From KK5 sp034043675 (GTDB lineage Bacteria > Pseudomonadota > Gammaproteobacteria > Burkholderiales > Burkholderiaceae_C), in contig NZ_JAXCLA010000003.1 of assembly GCF_034043675.1 (NCBI RefSeq), positions 186,001 to 250,000 of the forward strand: a DNA stretch of 64,000 nt. The letters are read 5' to 3'. Positions 32,956 to 40,541 of the stretch are shown piece after piece. Positions within the stretch are counted from its first letter, which is position 1, and every line of letters begins with the position of its first letter. The notes below the pieces were generated by a model. It searched no databases and was not told where the DNA came from. It saw only the letters and a list, made by a program, of their open reading frames with translations. A program made the position numbers and the translations under genes.

Positions 32956-33873
32956 ATGAAGGCCCCCGTCCATCTCAACGCCCTGCGCGCCTTCGAGGCC
33001 AGCGCCCGGCACCAGAGCTTCTCCGTGGCCGCGGAGGAGCTGAACGTGACGCCCGCGGCCGTGGGGCAGCTGGTGCGGGCGCTGGAGGACTGGCTCGGCA
33101 CGCCGCTGTTCCACCGCAACAGCAGCGGCCGCGCCCGCCTGATCGCCACCGAGGCGGCCGAACGCGCGCTGCCGGACATCCGCGCCGGCTTCGATCGCCT
33201 GATCGTCGGCATGGAGCGGCTCAAGGAGGCCGGCCAGCACGGCCTGTTGACCGTGACGGTGAGCCCCGCCTTCGCGGCCAAGTGGCTGCTGCCGCGCATC
33301 GAGGGCTTCCAGCTCGCCTGGCCCGACATCGACGTGCGCCTGGACACCAGCCTCAAGCCGGTGGACTTCCTCGCCCAGCGCATCGACGTCGGCGTGCGCT
33401 ACGGCGCGGGCCAGTGGGCCGGGCTGAAGGCCGACAAGCTGATGGACGAGGAGGTCTATCCCGTGTGCTCACCCCGTCTGCTGGAGGATGCCTCACGGCT
33501 GCAGCGCCCGGGCGATCTGCGAAACGAGACGCTGATCCACGACCTGTCGATGGAAGGCCATGCCGATTTCCCCGGCTGGGACACCTGGCTGCGCGCCGCA
33601 GGCGTCGAGGGCTCGCTGCCCGGGCGGGGCATGAAGATCAACAACTCCGCCGCGGTGCTGCAGGCCAGCGCCGAGGGCCACGGCATTGCCTTGGCGCGCA
33701 GCGTGATGGCGCAGGAAGACGTGCAGAGCGGCCGCCTGGTCCGTCTGTTCCCGGAGGTGTCCCTGGTCTCGCCGCTGGCGTACTACGTCGTCTACCGAGA
33801 CGACTGCGCGGGCCTGCCTCGGGTCGCGGCGTTCCGGGAATGGCTGGCCGAAGAAGCGCATCGCACCCCTTGA
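32956..33873 (+). CDS. GcvA-like LysR family regulator
   Basis: A 305-residue LysR regulator of the GcvA/AmpR-like group. The winged helix at 8-65 has LRAFEASARHQSFSVAAEEL and the characteristic GQLVRALEDWLGTPLF. The effector domain includes VSPAFAAKWLLPRIEGF and GHGIALARSVMA. It is divergent from the SDR-headed operon and probably controls it. Its stop codon overlaps a TTGACA promoter element of the following GntR unit. Confidence 0.94.
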   Translation: MKAPVHLNALRAFEASARHQSFSVAAEELNVTPAAVGQLVRALEDWLGTPLFHRNSSGRARLIATEAAERALPDIRAGFDRLIVGMERLKEAGQHGLLTVTVSPAFAAKWLLPRIEGFQLAWPDIDVRLDTSLKPVDFLAQRIDVGVRYGAGQWAGLKADKLMDEEVYPVCSPRLLEDASRLQRPGDLRNETLIHDLSMEGHADFPGWDTWLRAAGVEGSLPGRGMKINNSAAVLQASAEGHGIALARSVMAQEDVQSGRLVRLFPEVSLVSPLAYYVVYRDDCAGLPRVAAFREWLAEEAHRTP

Positions 33874-33910
33874 CACCTCCCGCTCATGTGTACTACTGTA
33901 CTAGTACACA
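33870..33910 (+). promoter_or_regulatory. Promoter and palindromic operator of the GntR-ABC operon
   Basis: A consensus -35 hexamer TTGACA (33870-33875) sits across the stop of the LysR gene. Beginning 12 bp later is a strong inverted repeat, TGTGTACTA-CTGTAC-TAGTACACA (33887-33910), covering the expected -10 region (a clear -10 is not obvious). The GntR gene starts 7 bp after it. Position and symmetry suggest autorepression by the YtrA-like GntR protein, whose relatives use GTGTACTA-like sites. Confidence 0.7.
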
Positions 33911-33916
33911 CAGGCC

Positions 33917-34318
33917 ATGAGCGACATCGACCTCTTCTTCAGCATCAACACCGGCTCCACCGAGCCGATCTACCGGCAGCTGGTCGAGCAGCTGCGTCGG
34001 CGGGTCGCGAGTGGGCAGCTGGTGGCGGGGCAGGAGATTCCATCGGTGCGGGAGCTGGCGCAGGCGCTGGCGGTGCATCCGATGACGATCTCCAAGGCCT
34101 TCGGGCTGATGGAGGCGGAAGGACTGCTGGAGCGGCGGCGCGGGCTGCCGATGGTGATCGCGGCGCAGCACCGGCGGGCGCAGTCCTCGGCCTCGCGGGT
34201 GGAGCTGCTGCGGCCGAGCCTGGAGCGAGCCGCCGCCGAGGCCTTGCAGCTGGAGCTGCCGGCTGCGCAGGTGCTGGACCTGTTCGCGAAGGTGTTGAAA
34301 GAGCAAGGAGCTTCCTGA
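33917..34318 (+). CDS. GntR family regulator (YtrA/YhcF subfamily)
   Basis: A 133-residue GntR regulator with the N-terminal winged helix (PIYRQLVEQLRRRVASGQLV, then IPSVRELAQALAVHPMTISKAF) and only a short helical C-terminus of about 60 residues, the layout of the YtrA subfamily. These regulators typically repress an ABC transporter operon in which they are encoded. Here an ABC ATPase begins 2 bp after the stop. A 24-bp palindrome overlaps its promoter. The effector is unknown; cell-envelope-active compounds are typical for the group. Confidence 0.93.
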   Translation: MSDIDLFFSINTGSTEPIYRQLVEQLRRRVASGQLVAGQEIPSVRELAQALAVHPMTISKAFGLMEAEGLLERRRGLPMVIAAQHRRAQSSASRVELLRPSLERAAAEALQLELPAAQVLDLFAKVLKEQGAS

Positions 34319-34320
34319 CC

Positions 34321-35256
34321 ATGAACGACACGTTGTCCTCCCCGTCGATCGCGCTGCATGGCACGCCGGCGCTGCCCAGCCCCTCGGCCGAGCTGGCCGG
34401 CCTGCAGCTGGACTACGGCTCGCGCAGCGTGCTGCGCGGGCTGGACTGGCAGCTGCTGCCGGGCCAGGTCGTGGGGCTGCTGGGTCGCAACGGCGCGGGC
34501 AAGACGAGCTTGCTGGAGGCGCTGCTGGGCCTGCGCGAGACCACGGCGGGCAGCGTGCGCCTGTTCGGCCAGCCGGTGACGCAGCTGGACGATGCCAGCC
34601 GCGCGCGCATCGGCTACGTGCCGCAGCAGAGCGATCTGTTCGAGTCCTTCACGGCCAAGCAACTGCTCAGTTACTTCCGCAGTTTCTATCCGCGCTGGAA
34701 CGAGGCCAAGGTGGAGGGCCTGCTGTCGCGCTGGGACATCGAGCGCGACAAGCCGATCTCGCGCCTGTCGGGTGGTCAGCAGCAGCGGCTGTCGATCATC
34801 CGCGCGCTGGCCCACGAACCGGACCTCTTGGTGCTGGACGAGCCGGTTGCAAGCCTCGACCCGGCCGGCCGGCGCGACTTCCTGCGCGAGCTGGTGGAGC
34901 AGGTGCTGGATCGCAGCACGACGGTGGTGTTCTCCACCCACATCCTGTCGGACCTGGAGCGCGTGGCTTTCAACGTGGCCTTCCTGAGCGGCGGCCGGAT
35001 CGCGCTGCAGGCGCCGCTGGACGAATTGCTCGACCAGACGCGCTTGCTCGCCGGCACACCCACGGCGTTGACGCTGGCCGCGGCCGGCCTGCAGGTGCTG
35101 AGCCGCGGCGCAAGCACCAGCGTTGGTGCAGCCACCGGTGGCCGCGAGCGCTGGCTGGTCCGCGGCAATGAGGACCGGGTGCCGGTCGCCATCGCCGGTG
35201 TCGAGGTCCAGCGCGTGACGCTGGAGGACCTGTTCATGGAGTTGACCCAGTCATGA
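34321..35256 (+). CDS. ABC transporter ATP-binding protein
   Basis: A 311-residue ABC ATPase. Walker A GRNGAGKT at 55-62, Q-loop region VPQQSDLFESF, signature LSGGQQQR, Walker B LLVLDEP and the switch His in STHIL are all present. A C-terminal extension of about 90 residues follows, as in ABC-2-type exporters of the YtrB/YhcG kind. ATG 34321 lies 2 bp after the GntR gene; the next gene overlaps its stop (ATGA). It should energise the membrane protein encoded next. Confidence 0.95.
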   Translation: MNDTLSSPSIALHGTPALPSPSAELAGLQLDYGSRSVLRGLDWQLLPGQVVGLLGRNGAGKTSLLEALLGLRETTAGSVRLFGQPVTQLDDASRARIGYVPQQSDLFESFTAKQLLSYFRSFYPRWNEAKVEGLLSRWDIERDKPISRLSGGQQQRLSIIRALAHEPDLLVLDEPVASLDPAGRRDFLRELVEQVLDRSTTVVFSTHILSDLERVAFNVAFLSGGRIALQAPLDELLDQTRLLAGTPTALTLAAAGLQVLSRGASTSVGAATGGRERWLVRGNEDRVPVAIAGVEVQRVTLEDLFMELTQS

Positions 35257-36665
35257 TGGCCATGCACGCCCACGCGCTGGCCGCGCCATGGCAGCAGCGG
35301 CGCAGCGAGGGCACGCTGTGGGTCGTCGCCCTCAGCGTGATCGCTTCGCAACTGCCCTTTGCGCTGGTGGCCTGGCAGATGCGGGAGTTCCCGCTGGAGG
35401 GCTTCGCCTTCAGCCTCGCCTTTCTGCTGCAGGGCTGGTGGCTGATGCAGTTCGGCAGCCTGCGTCGGCAGAACCATCCGAATGCCGCACGGCTCGTACC
35501 CGGCCACCTGCGCACCTTGCGCGAAAGCCTCGTCGGCCTGTGGCTGCTGATCGCGCTACTGAGCGCCGCGCTGCCCGGCTCGGGCCTGGGCTGGGGCCTC
35601 GTCGCGGCGCTGCTGATGGCGGTGCTGGCGCTGTTCTCGGTGATGCCCTGGCTGTGGGTGTCGATGAGCGTGATCCCGCTGGTGCTGTCGCTGCTGGCCA
35701 AGGAGCACGCCTTCGACGCGGTGCACGCGATGTGGCGGGCCAGCCCGGCGCAACTGCCGCTGTTCATCGGGGCGATGCTGGTGATGGGCTGGCTGCTGTG
35801 CCGGCTGCTGCAGGACGGCGGTGGCGCTCACATGCGACGTTATGCCCGTGCCGAGAAGCAGCAGCGCCCCGGCCGCCTGGGCGAGGGCCGCCGGCTGCCG
35901 CCGGGCCCCATCGGCGACCGGCTCGCCGTGCTGTTCAACGCGCCGCTGGCGGCCTGGCGCCGCCGCGTGATCGCCCGCGCCGTGCCCACGCAGCGCAGCC
36001 GGCTGGCGCGGCTGGACCTGGCGCTGGGATCGCACTGGGTGGGCCAGCTGGTGGGCGGCACGATCTTCATGCTGGTCTTCAGCTTCAGCACGGCCGTGGC
36101 CTGGTTCGGCTTCGGCTACTCGATCTGGCACATCCGCGGCGAGAGCTCGATCGGCCTGATCATCGGCGCGATGAGCGCCTTCGTGCTGCCGATGCTGGGC
36201 CTGCGCTCGAGCCTGCTGCGCACGCGCCGCGAGCAGGCGCTGCTGATGCTGGTGCCCGGCATGCCGCGCGGTGCGGTGCTGAACCGCGCGCTGGCGCGTC
36301 GCCAGCTGCTGCGCCTGCTGCTGGGCTGGGGTGGGGCGATGCTGTTCATCACGGGCTTCAGCATCGGCACACCGATCTTCTGGTCCTGCATGGCCTACGG
36401 CCTGGCCTGCCTGCCCTGGGCGCTGTCCATGCTGTGGTGCGACTGGGCTCGGCTGCCGCACGCGCCCTCGGGCGCGTCGCAGACCCTGCCGACGCTGATG
36501 ATGACCGGCTCGGCCCTCGGGGCGATGGCGCTGCAGCGCACGCTGGCGCCTTCGCCGATCTGGCTCGCAGGCCTGGCGCTGGCCACGCTGGTGCTGGCCC
36601 TCTGGCGCTGGCAGCAGATCGGCCGCATGCCGCAGGCGTTCCCGGCCGGCCGGCTGAGCGCCTGA
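35253..36665 (+). CDS. Multi-pass membrane protein, probable ABC permease
   Basis: A 470-residue integral membrane protein with about 10-12 hydrophobic helices in two groups (about 20-185 and 270-460) separated by a basic cytoplasmic stretch (KQQRPGRLGEGRR). I recognise no family signature, but it is translationally coupled to the ABC ATPase and to the kinase (TGATG), so it is most likely the transporter's permease. The context with a YtrA-like GntR supports an ABC-2-type exporter. Start is the first of two tandem ATGs. Confidence 0.8.
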   Translation: MMAMHAHALAAPWQQRRSEGTLWVVALSVIASQLPFALVAWQMREFPLEGFAFSLAFLLQGWWLMQFGSLRRQNHPNAARLVPGHLRTLRESLVGLWLLIALLSAALPGSGLGWGLVAALLMAVLALFSVMPWLWVSMSVIPLVLSLLAKEHAFDAVHAMWRASPAQLPLFIGAMLVMGWLLCRLLQDGGGAHMRRYARAEKQQRPGRLGEGRRLPPGPIGDRLAVLFNAPLAAWRRRVIARAVPTQRSRLARLDLALGSHWVGQLVGGTIFMLVFSFSTAVAWFGFGYSIWHIRGESSIGLIIGAMSAFVLPMLGLRSSLLRTRREQALLMLVPGMPRGAVLNRALARRQLLRLLLGWGGAMLFITGFSIGTPIFWSCMAYGLACLPWALSMLWCDWARLPHAPSGASQTLPTLMMTGSALGAMALQRTLAPSPIWLAGLALATLVLALWRWQQIGRMPQAFPAGRLSA

Positions 36666-38209
36666 TGGCCGGAACCTTCGCGAGGCGCTGGCTGCCGCCG
36701 CTGCTGATCTGGGTGGCGGCCGGCGCGTTGATGCGCTGGGTCGACGGGCAGTCGGAGCTGGCCCACATCGGCAACCTGGCGCTGCTGCTGGTGCTGGCCG
36801 CCGCGCTGAGCAGCCGCTGGCTGCCGCTCGGCTGGGCGCTGGCCGTGGACCTGTTGGCGGTGCTGGCCTTCAACGCCGCCTTCATCGAGCCGCGCGGCAG
36901 CTTCCTCGTGGAGCTGCGCCTGCACGCCTGGCTGCTGGCGACGATGCTGGCGATCAGCTGGAGCACCGCCGGCCTGATGGCACGGCTGCGCCAGCAGGCC
37001 GAGCTGGCCGGCCGCCACGCGCGCGAGGCCGAGCGGCTGCGCGTGTTCAGCGAGGCCCTGCGCGATGCGGGCGACGCCGCCGCCCAGGCCGATGCGCTGC
37101 GCGAGGCGCTGCAGGACCTGGCCGGCACGCCCGCGCGCCTGCTGGTACTGAAGGACGCGCTGCCGCGCAGCGATGACGACACCGCCGCCCTGCCACTGGA
37201 CCCTGCGCTGAGCGCCGACCAGCGCACCGGCCTGTGGCTCAGCGCGCGGCGCTCGCTGGCCTTCGGCCCCGGCACCGGCCGGCACGAGGAGCTGCCCGAG
37301 TGGTACCTGCCGCTGCGCGGGCGGGCCGGCAGCGGCGGCGCGGCGCTGATCGCCGTTCCCGCCGGAGCGCTGTCACCCGACCCCGCGCTGCGCGCCCAGG
37401 CGCAGCTGCTGTGCGACCAGCTGGGCCTGGCGCTGGAGCGCAGCGCCACCGAGCGCGCCGCCCAGCAGGCACGCGATGCCGTCGACCAGCAGGGCCTGCG
37501 CAATGCGCTGCTGGCCGCGATCTCGCATGACTACCGCACCCCGCTGGCCACCATCATGGGCGCTGCCTCGGCGCTGCAGGAGCAGGACGAACGGCTGAGC
37601 CCGGCGCAGCGGCGCAAGCTGGCCGCGGCGATCGTCGACGAATCGCAGGCGCTGGCGCGGATGACCGACAACACCCTGCAGATCGCGCGGCTCGACGCGC
37701 CCGGCGTCACGCTGAAGACCGACTGGGAATCGGCGGAGGAGCTTGTCGGCGCCGCGCTGCGCCGCGTACGCCAGCGCCACCCGGAGGCCCGCGTGCGCGC
37801 CCGGCTCGATGACGGCCTGCCGCTGCTGCGCTGTGACGCCGTGCTGCTGCTGCAGCTGCTGGACAACCTGCTGGACAACGCGCTGAAGTACGGCGGCGAG
37901 GGCGGTGCCGAGATCCGCGTGACGCAGTGCGACGGATTGCTCACACTCGCCGTCCGCGACCGCGGCCCGGGCGTGCCGCCGGCCTGGCGGGAGCGCATCT
38001 TCGACGTCTTCCAGCGCGGCAGCGCGGTCGCCGATCCCGAGCGCCCCGACGCCGCCACGCGCCGCGGCGCCGGCGTGGGCCTGGCCGCCTGCCGCGCCAT
38101 CGCGCGCGCGCACGGCGGCGAGTTGCGCTACCGTGCGCGCAGCCACGGCGGCGCCAGCTTCGAATGCCGGCTGCCGCTGCCCGCCCCCAACGAACTGCCG
38201 ATGACATGA
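36665..38209 (+). CDS. KdpD-like sensor histidine kinase lacking the N-terminal Kdp domain
   Basis: A 514-residue membrane kinase. The first 110 residues form four membrane helices with a DUF4118-like stretch, LAVLAFNAAFIEPRGSF, as in the membrane part of KdpD. A coiled and GAF-like region follows, then the H-box AAISHDYRTPLATIMGAAS (His288; Tyr replaces the usual Leu), N-box NLLDNALKYGG, and G boxes DRGPGVPP and GAGVGLAACRAI. The KdpD N-terminal ATP-binding and Usp-like domains, about 400 residues, are absent. It overlaps the permease stop and the regulator start. The open frame further upstream is a shadow of the permease gene. Its signal is unknown; K+ or envelope stress are candidates. 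Confidence 0.9.
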   Translation: MAGTFARRWLPPLLIWVAAGALMRWVDGQSELAHIGNLALLLVLAAALSSRWLPLGWALAVDLLAVLAFNAAFIEPRGSFLVELRLHAWLLATMLAISWSTAGLMARLRQQAELAGRHAREAERLRVFSEALRDAGDAAAQADALREALQDLAGTPARLLVLKDALPRSDDDTAALPLDPALSADQRTGLWLSARRSLAFGPGTGRHEELPEWYLPLRGRAGSGGAALIAVPAGALSPDPALRAQAQLLCDQLGLALERSATERAAQQARDAVDQQGLRNALLAAISHDYRTPLATIMGAASALQEQDERLSPAQRRKLAAAIVDESQALARMTDNTLQIARLDAPGVTLKTDWESAEELVGAALRRVRQRHPEARVRARLDDGLPLLRCDAVLLLQLLDNLLDNALKYGGEGGAEIRVTQCDGLLTLAVRDRGPGVPPAWRERIFDVFQRGSAVADPERPDAATRRGAGVGLAACRAIARAHGGELRYRARSHGGASFECRLPLPAPNELPMT

Positions 38210-38886
38210 GCCTTGCCGTCCTGCTGGTCGAAGACGAACGCGAACTGCGCGCCACGCTGGCCGAGAGCCTGCGCGTGGAGGGCTACGAGGTCCACACCGC
38301 CGCCAGCCTCGCCGAGGGCCTGGCACTGCTGGCCCACGCGCCGGTGGACCTGGTGCTGCTGGACCTGGGCCTGCCGGACGGCGAAGGCGAGCAGTTGCTG
38401 ACGCAGCTGCGGCGCGAACGCTCGACGCCCTTGCTCGTGATCTCGGCCCGCGAGCAGGACGGCCAGAAGGTGCGCCTGCTGGACGCCGGTGCGGACGACT
38501 ATCTCGTCAAGCCCTTCAGCGTCAGCGAGCTGCTGGCCCGCATGCGCGTGGCGCTGCGCCACCGCGGCCGCAGCCTGCAGCCGGCGGTGACGCGCTACGA
38601 GCAGGGCGGCTTGCTGGTGGACCTGACGGCGCACCGAGTGTGCCTCGCCGGCGAGGAGCAGCACCTGACCCCGACGGAGTTCAAGCTGCTCGCCCGCCTG
38701 GTGCGCAGCGCCGGCCAGGTGGTGACGCACCGCGCGCTGCTGGCCGACGTGTGGGGCCCGGAGTACATCGATCACACGCACTACCTGCGGCTCTACATGG
38801 GCCAGCTGCGCGCCAAGCTGGAGGCCGAACCGGCCGATCCGCAGCGCCTGCTGACGGAGCCGGGCGTGGGTTATCGACTGGTGTAG
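38206..38886 (+). CDS. KdpE-like OmpR-family response regulator
   Basis: A 226-residue regulator with receiver acidic residues VEDE, phosphoacceptor Asp53 in VLLDLGLPDGEG, and Lys in VKPF, then a winged helix with LTPTEFKLLARLVRSAGQVV and YLRLYMGQLRAKLE, a pattern shared with KdpE. It starts with ATGA overlapping the kinase stop and is the last gene of the GntR-led unit. Its 3' end overlaps the convergent old-yellow-enzyme gene by 16 bp. The target genes are not known; its own operon or kup are possibilities. Confidence 0.94.
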   Translation: MSLAVLLVEDERELRATLAESLRVEGYEVHTAASLAEGLALLAHAPVDLVLLDLGLPDGEGEQLLTQLRRERSTPLLVISAREQDGQKVRLLDAGADDYLVKPFSVSELLARMRVALRHRGRSLQPAVTRYEQGGLLVDLTAHRVCLAGEEQHLTPTEFKLLARLVRSAGQVVTHRALLADVWGPEYIDHTHYLRLYMGQLRAKLEAEPADPQRLLTEPGVGYRLV

Positions 38887-40010
38887 GTCGGGAAGTCCGT
38901 GAAGCCGACTTCGCCCTGGCGCGTGTAGTAGGTCGAGCGGTCCGCCTCGGTCAGCGGCCAGCCGTGGCGCAGGCGCTCCACCAGGTCGGGGTTGCCCACG
39001 AACGGCCGGCCGAACGCGATCAGGTCCAAGAGCCCGGTGTCCAGCGCCGCCTGCGCGCCCGCCCGGCTGGCGAAGCCGCCGCACCAGATGATCGTGCCGG
39101 GGAACGCGGCACGCACGCGCGCCAGCACGGCATGGTCGATGTAGCGGGACTGGAACTCGGCCGTCTCCATATTGCCGGTGGGCATCAGCTCATAGATCAG
39201 GTGCAGGTAGGCGACGCCGCGGCGGCCCAGTTGCTCGGCCAGGTACAGCAAGGTTTCCTCGGGCCGGGGATCCTCGGGCATCGAGTTGAACGCGCCGAAC
39301 GGCGACAGCCGCACGCCGACACGGCCCGGGCCAAGGCGCCGCACCGTGGCGTCGACGACTTCCATCAGGAAGCGGGTGCGGTCCTCGATGCTGGTGCCGC
39401 CGTAGCGGTCGGTCCGGGTGTTGAGCACCGGGTTCACGAACTGGTCGAACAGGTAGCCATTGGCGGCGTGCAGCTCCACGCCGTCGAAGCCCACCGCGCG
39501 CGCATCGGCCGCGGCCTGGGCGAAGGTGTCGACCAGAGCAGACACTTCTTCCGTGGCCATCGGCCGCGGCGTACCGGCGCGGATGTAGCCGAGCTTGCCG
39601 TGCTCGTCGTGCGCGAACACGTCCGAGTTCTCGGCGGCTTGCGCGGTCACGCCCCAGGGCGCCTCGCCGCCGGGCATCAGCGACGGATGCGCCATGCGGC
39701 CGACGTGCCACAGCTGCGCGAAGGCGATGCCGCCCTGGCGGCGGATCTCGTCGGTCACGCGGCGCCAGCCGGCGCGTTGGGCCTCGGAGTGGATGCCCGG
39801 CGTCCAGGCGTAGCCCTTGCTCGAAGGCGCCACGTCGACGGCCTCGGTCACGATCAGGCCCGCGCTTGAACGCTGGCCGTAATAGGTAGCCATGAGATCG
39901 GTAGGGACGTCGCCCGGCGCGGTGCGCGTACGGGTCATGGGCGCCATCACAATGCGGTTTTTCAGCGGAACGGTGCCGCCGAGCGATAGGGGATCGAACA
40001 GGTCTGCCAC
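38871..40010 (-). CDS. Old yellow enzyme family alkene reductase (NemA-like)
   Basis: A 379-residue FMN-dependent TIM-barrel reductase. Landmarks: LKNRIVMAPMTRTRT at the N-terminus, FAQLWHVGR, the substrate-anchoring pair in HAANGYLFDQF, RTDRYGGTSIEDR and the phosphate site FGRPFVGNPDL. Such enzymes reduce activated C=C bonds, quinones and nitro compounds with NAD(P)H. It is divergent from an HxlR regulator 89 bp away, a common arrangement for electrophile-responsive reductases. Confidence 0.95.
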   Translation of the reverse strand: MADLFDPLSLGGTVPLKNRIVMAPMTRTRTAPGDVPTDLMATYYGQRSSAGLIVTEAVDVAPSSKGYAWTPGIHSEAQRAGWRRVTDEIRRQGGIAFAQLWHVGRMAHPSLMPGGEAPWGVTAQAAENSDVFAHDEHGKLGYIRAGTPRPMATEEVSALVDTFAQAAADARAVGFDGVELHAANGYLFDQFVNPVLNTRTDRYGGTSIEDRTRFLMEVVDATVRRLGPGRVGVRLSPFGAFNSMPEDPRPEETLLYLAEQLGRRGVAYLHLIYELMPTGNMETAEFQSRYIDHAVLARVRAAFPGTIIWCGGFASRAGAQAALDTGLLDLIAFGRPFVGNPDLVERLRHGWPLTEADRSTYYTRQGEVGFTDFPTYTSR

Positions 40011-40099
40011 GGGTCTTCTCTTCCTTCAGTGAAATCCAGACCCGAAGGCTAGAGATCGCCCGGCGCCTCATCTACACACGGATTGGTCAGCGCTTCCCC

Positions 40100-40474
40100 A
40101 TGAAGATCACGAAACGGCTGCCGGGCCTGCCCGTCGAGCGGGCGCTGGGCGTCCTGTCCGGGCGCTGGAAGGCGGTGTTGTTGCACACGCTGGGGCAGCA
40201 GGGCCCGCAGCGCACCTGCGACCTGGAAAAGCGCATCGCCGGCCTGTCGCAGAAGGTGCTGATCGAGCAGCTGCGCGCGCTGGAGGAGCACGGGCTGCTG
40301 CGCCGGCAGGCCGTGGCCGGCGAACCGCAGGGCATCGAGTACCTGCTGACCCCGCTGGGCGAGAGCACGCTGCCGATCCTGGAATCGCTGATCGACTGGG
40401 GTGCCCACCACGCGGGCGAGGTCGGCGAGCTGGACCGGCTGCTGCCCTGCGAGGCGGTCGTCAAAAACCACTAA
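40100..40474 (+). CDS. HxlR family regulator
   Basis: A 124-residue HxlR-type winged-helix regulator. The typical pieces are ALGVLSGRWKAVLLHTLGQ, GLSQKVLIEQLRALEEHGLL and YLLTPLGESTLPIL. The usual N-terminal cysteine of some redox-sensing members is not in the first ten residues; cysteines occur at CDLEKR and CEAVV. It is divergent from the old yellow enzyme gene and probably regulates it. Confidence 0.93.
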   Translation: MKITKRLPGLPVERALGVLSGRWKAVLLHTLGQQGPQRTCDLEKRIAGLSQKVLIEQLRALEEHGLLRRQAVAGEPQGIEYLLTPLGESTLPILESLIDWGAHHAGEVGELDRLLPCEAVVKNH

Positions 40475-40541
40475 CGCTCAACCTCGACGGCACGCATCCT
40501 TATGCGTTCCTGATGCGCGCGCGTGCACGATGCGCGCCATC

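Noticed and set aside
35288..36664. Plus-strand open frame joined to the KdpD-like kinase, giving a 973-residue protein.
   Set aside because: The first 459 codons are a +2-frame shadow of the permease gene; ATG 36665 begins a hydrophobic kinase N-terminus and overlaps the permease stop.
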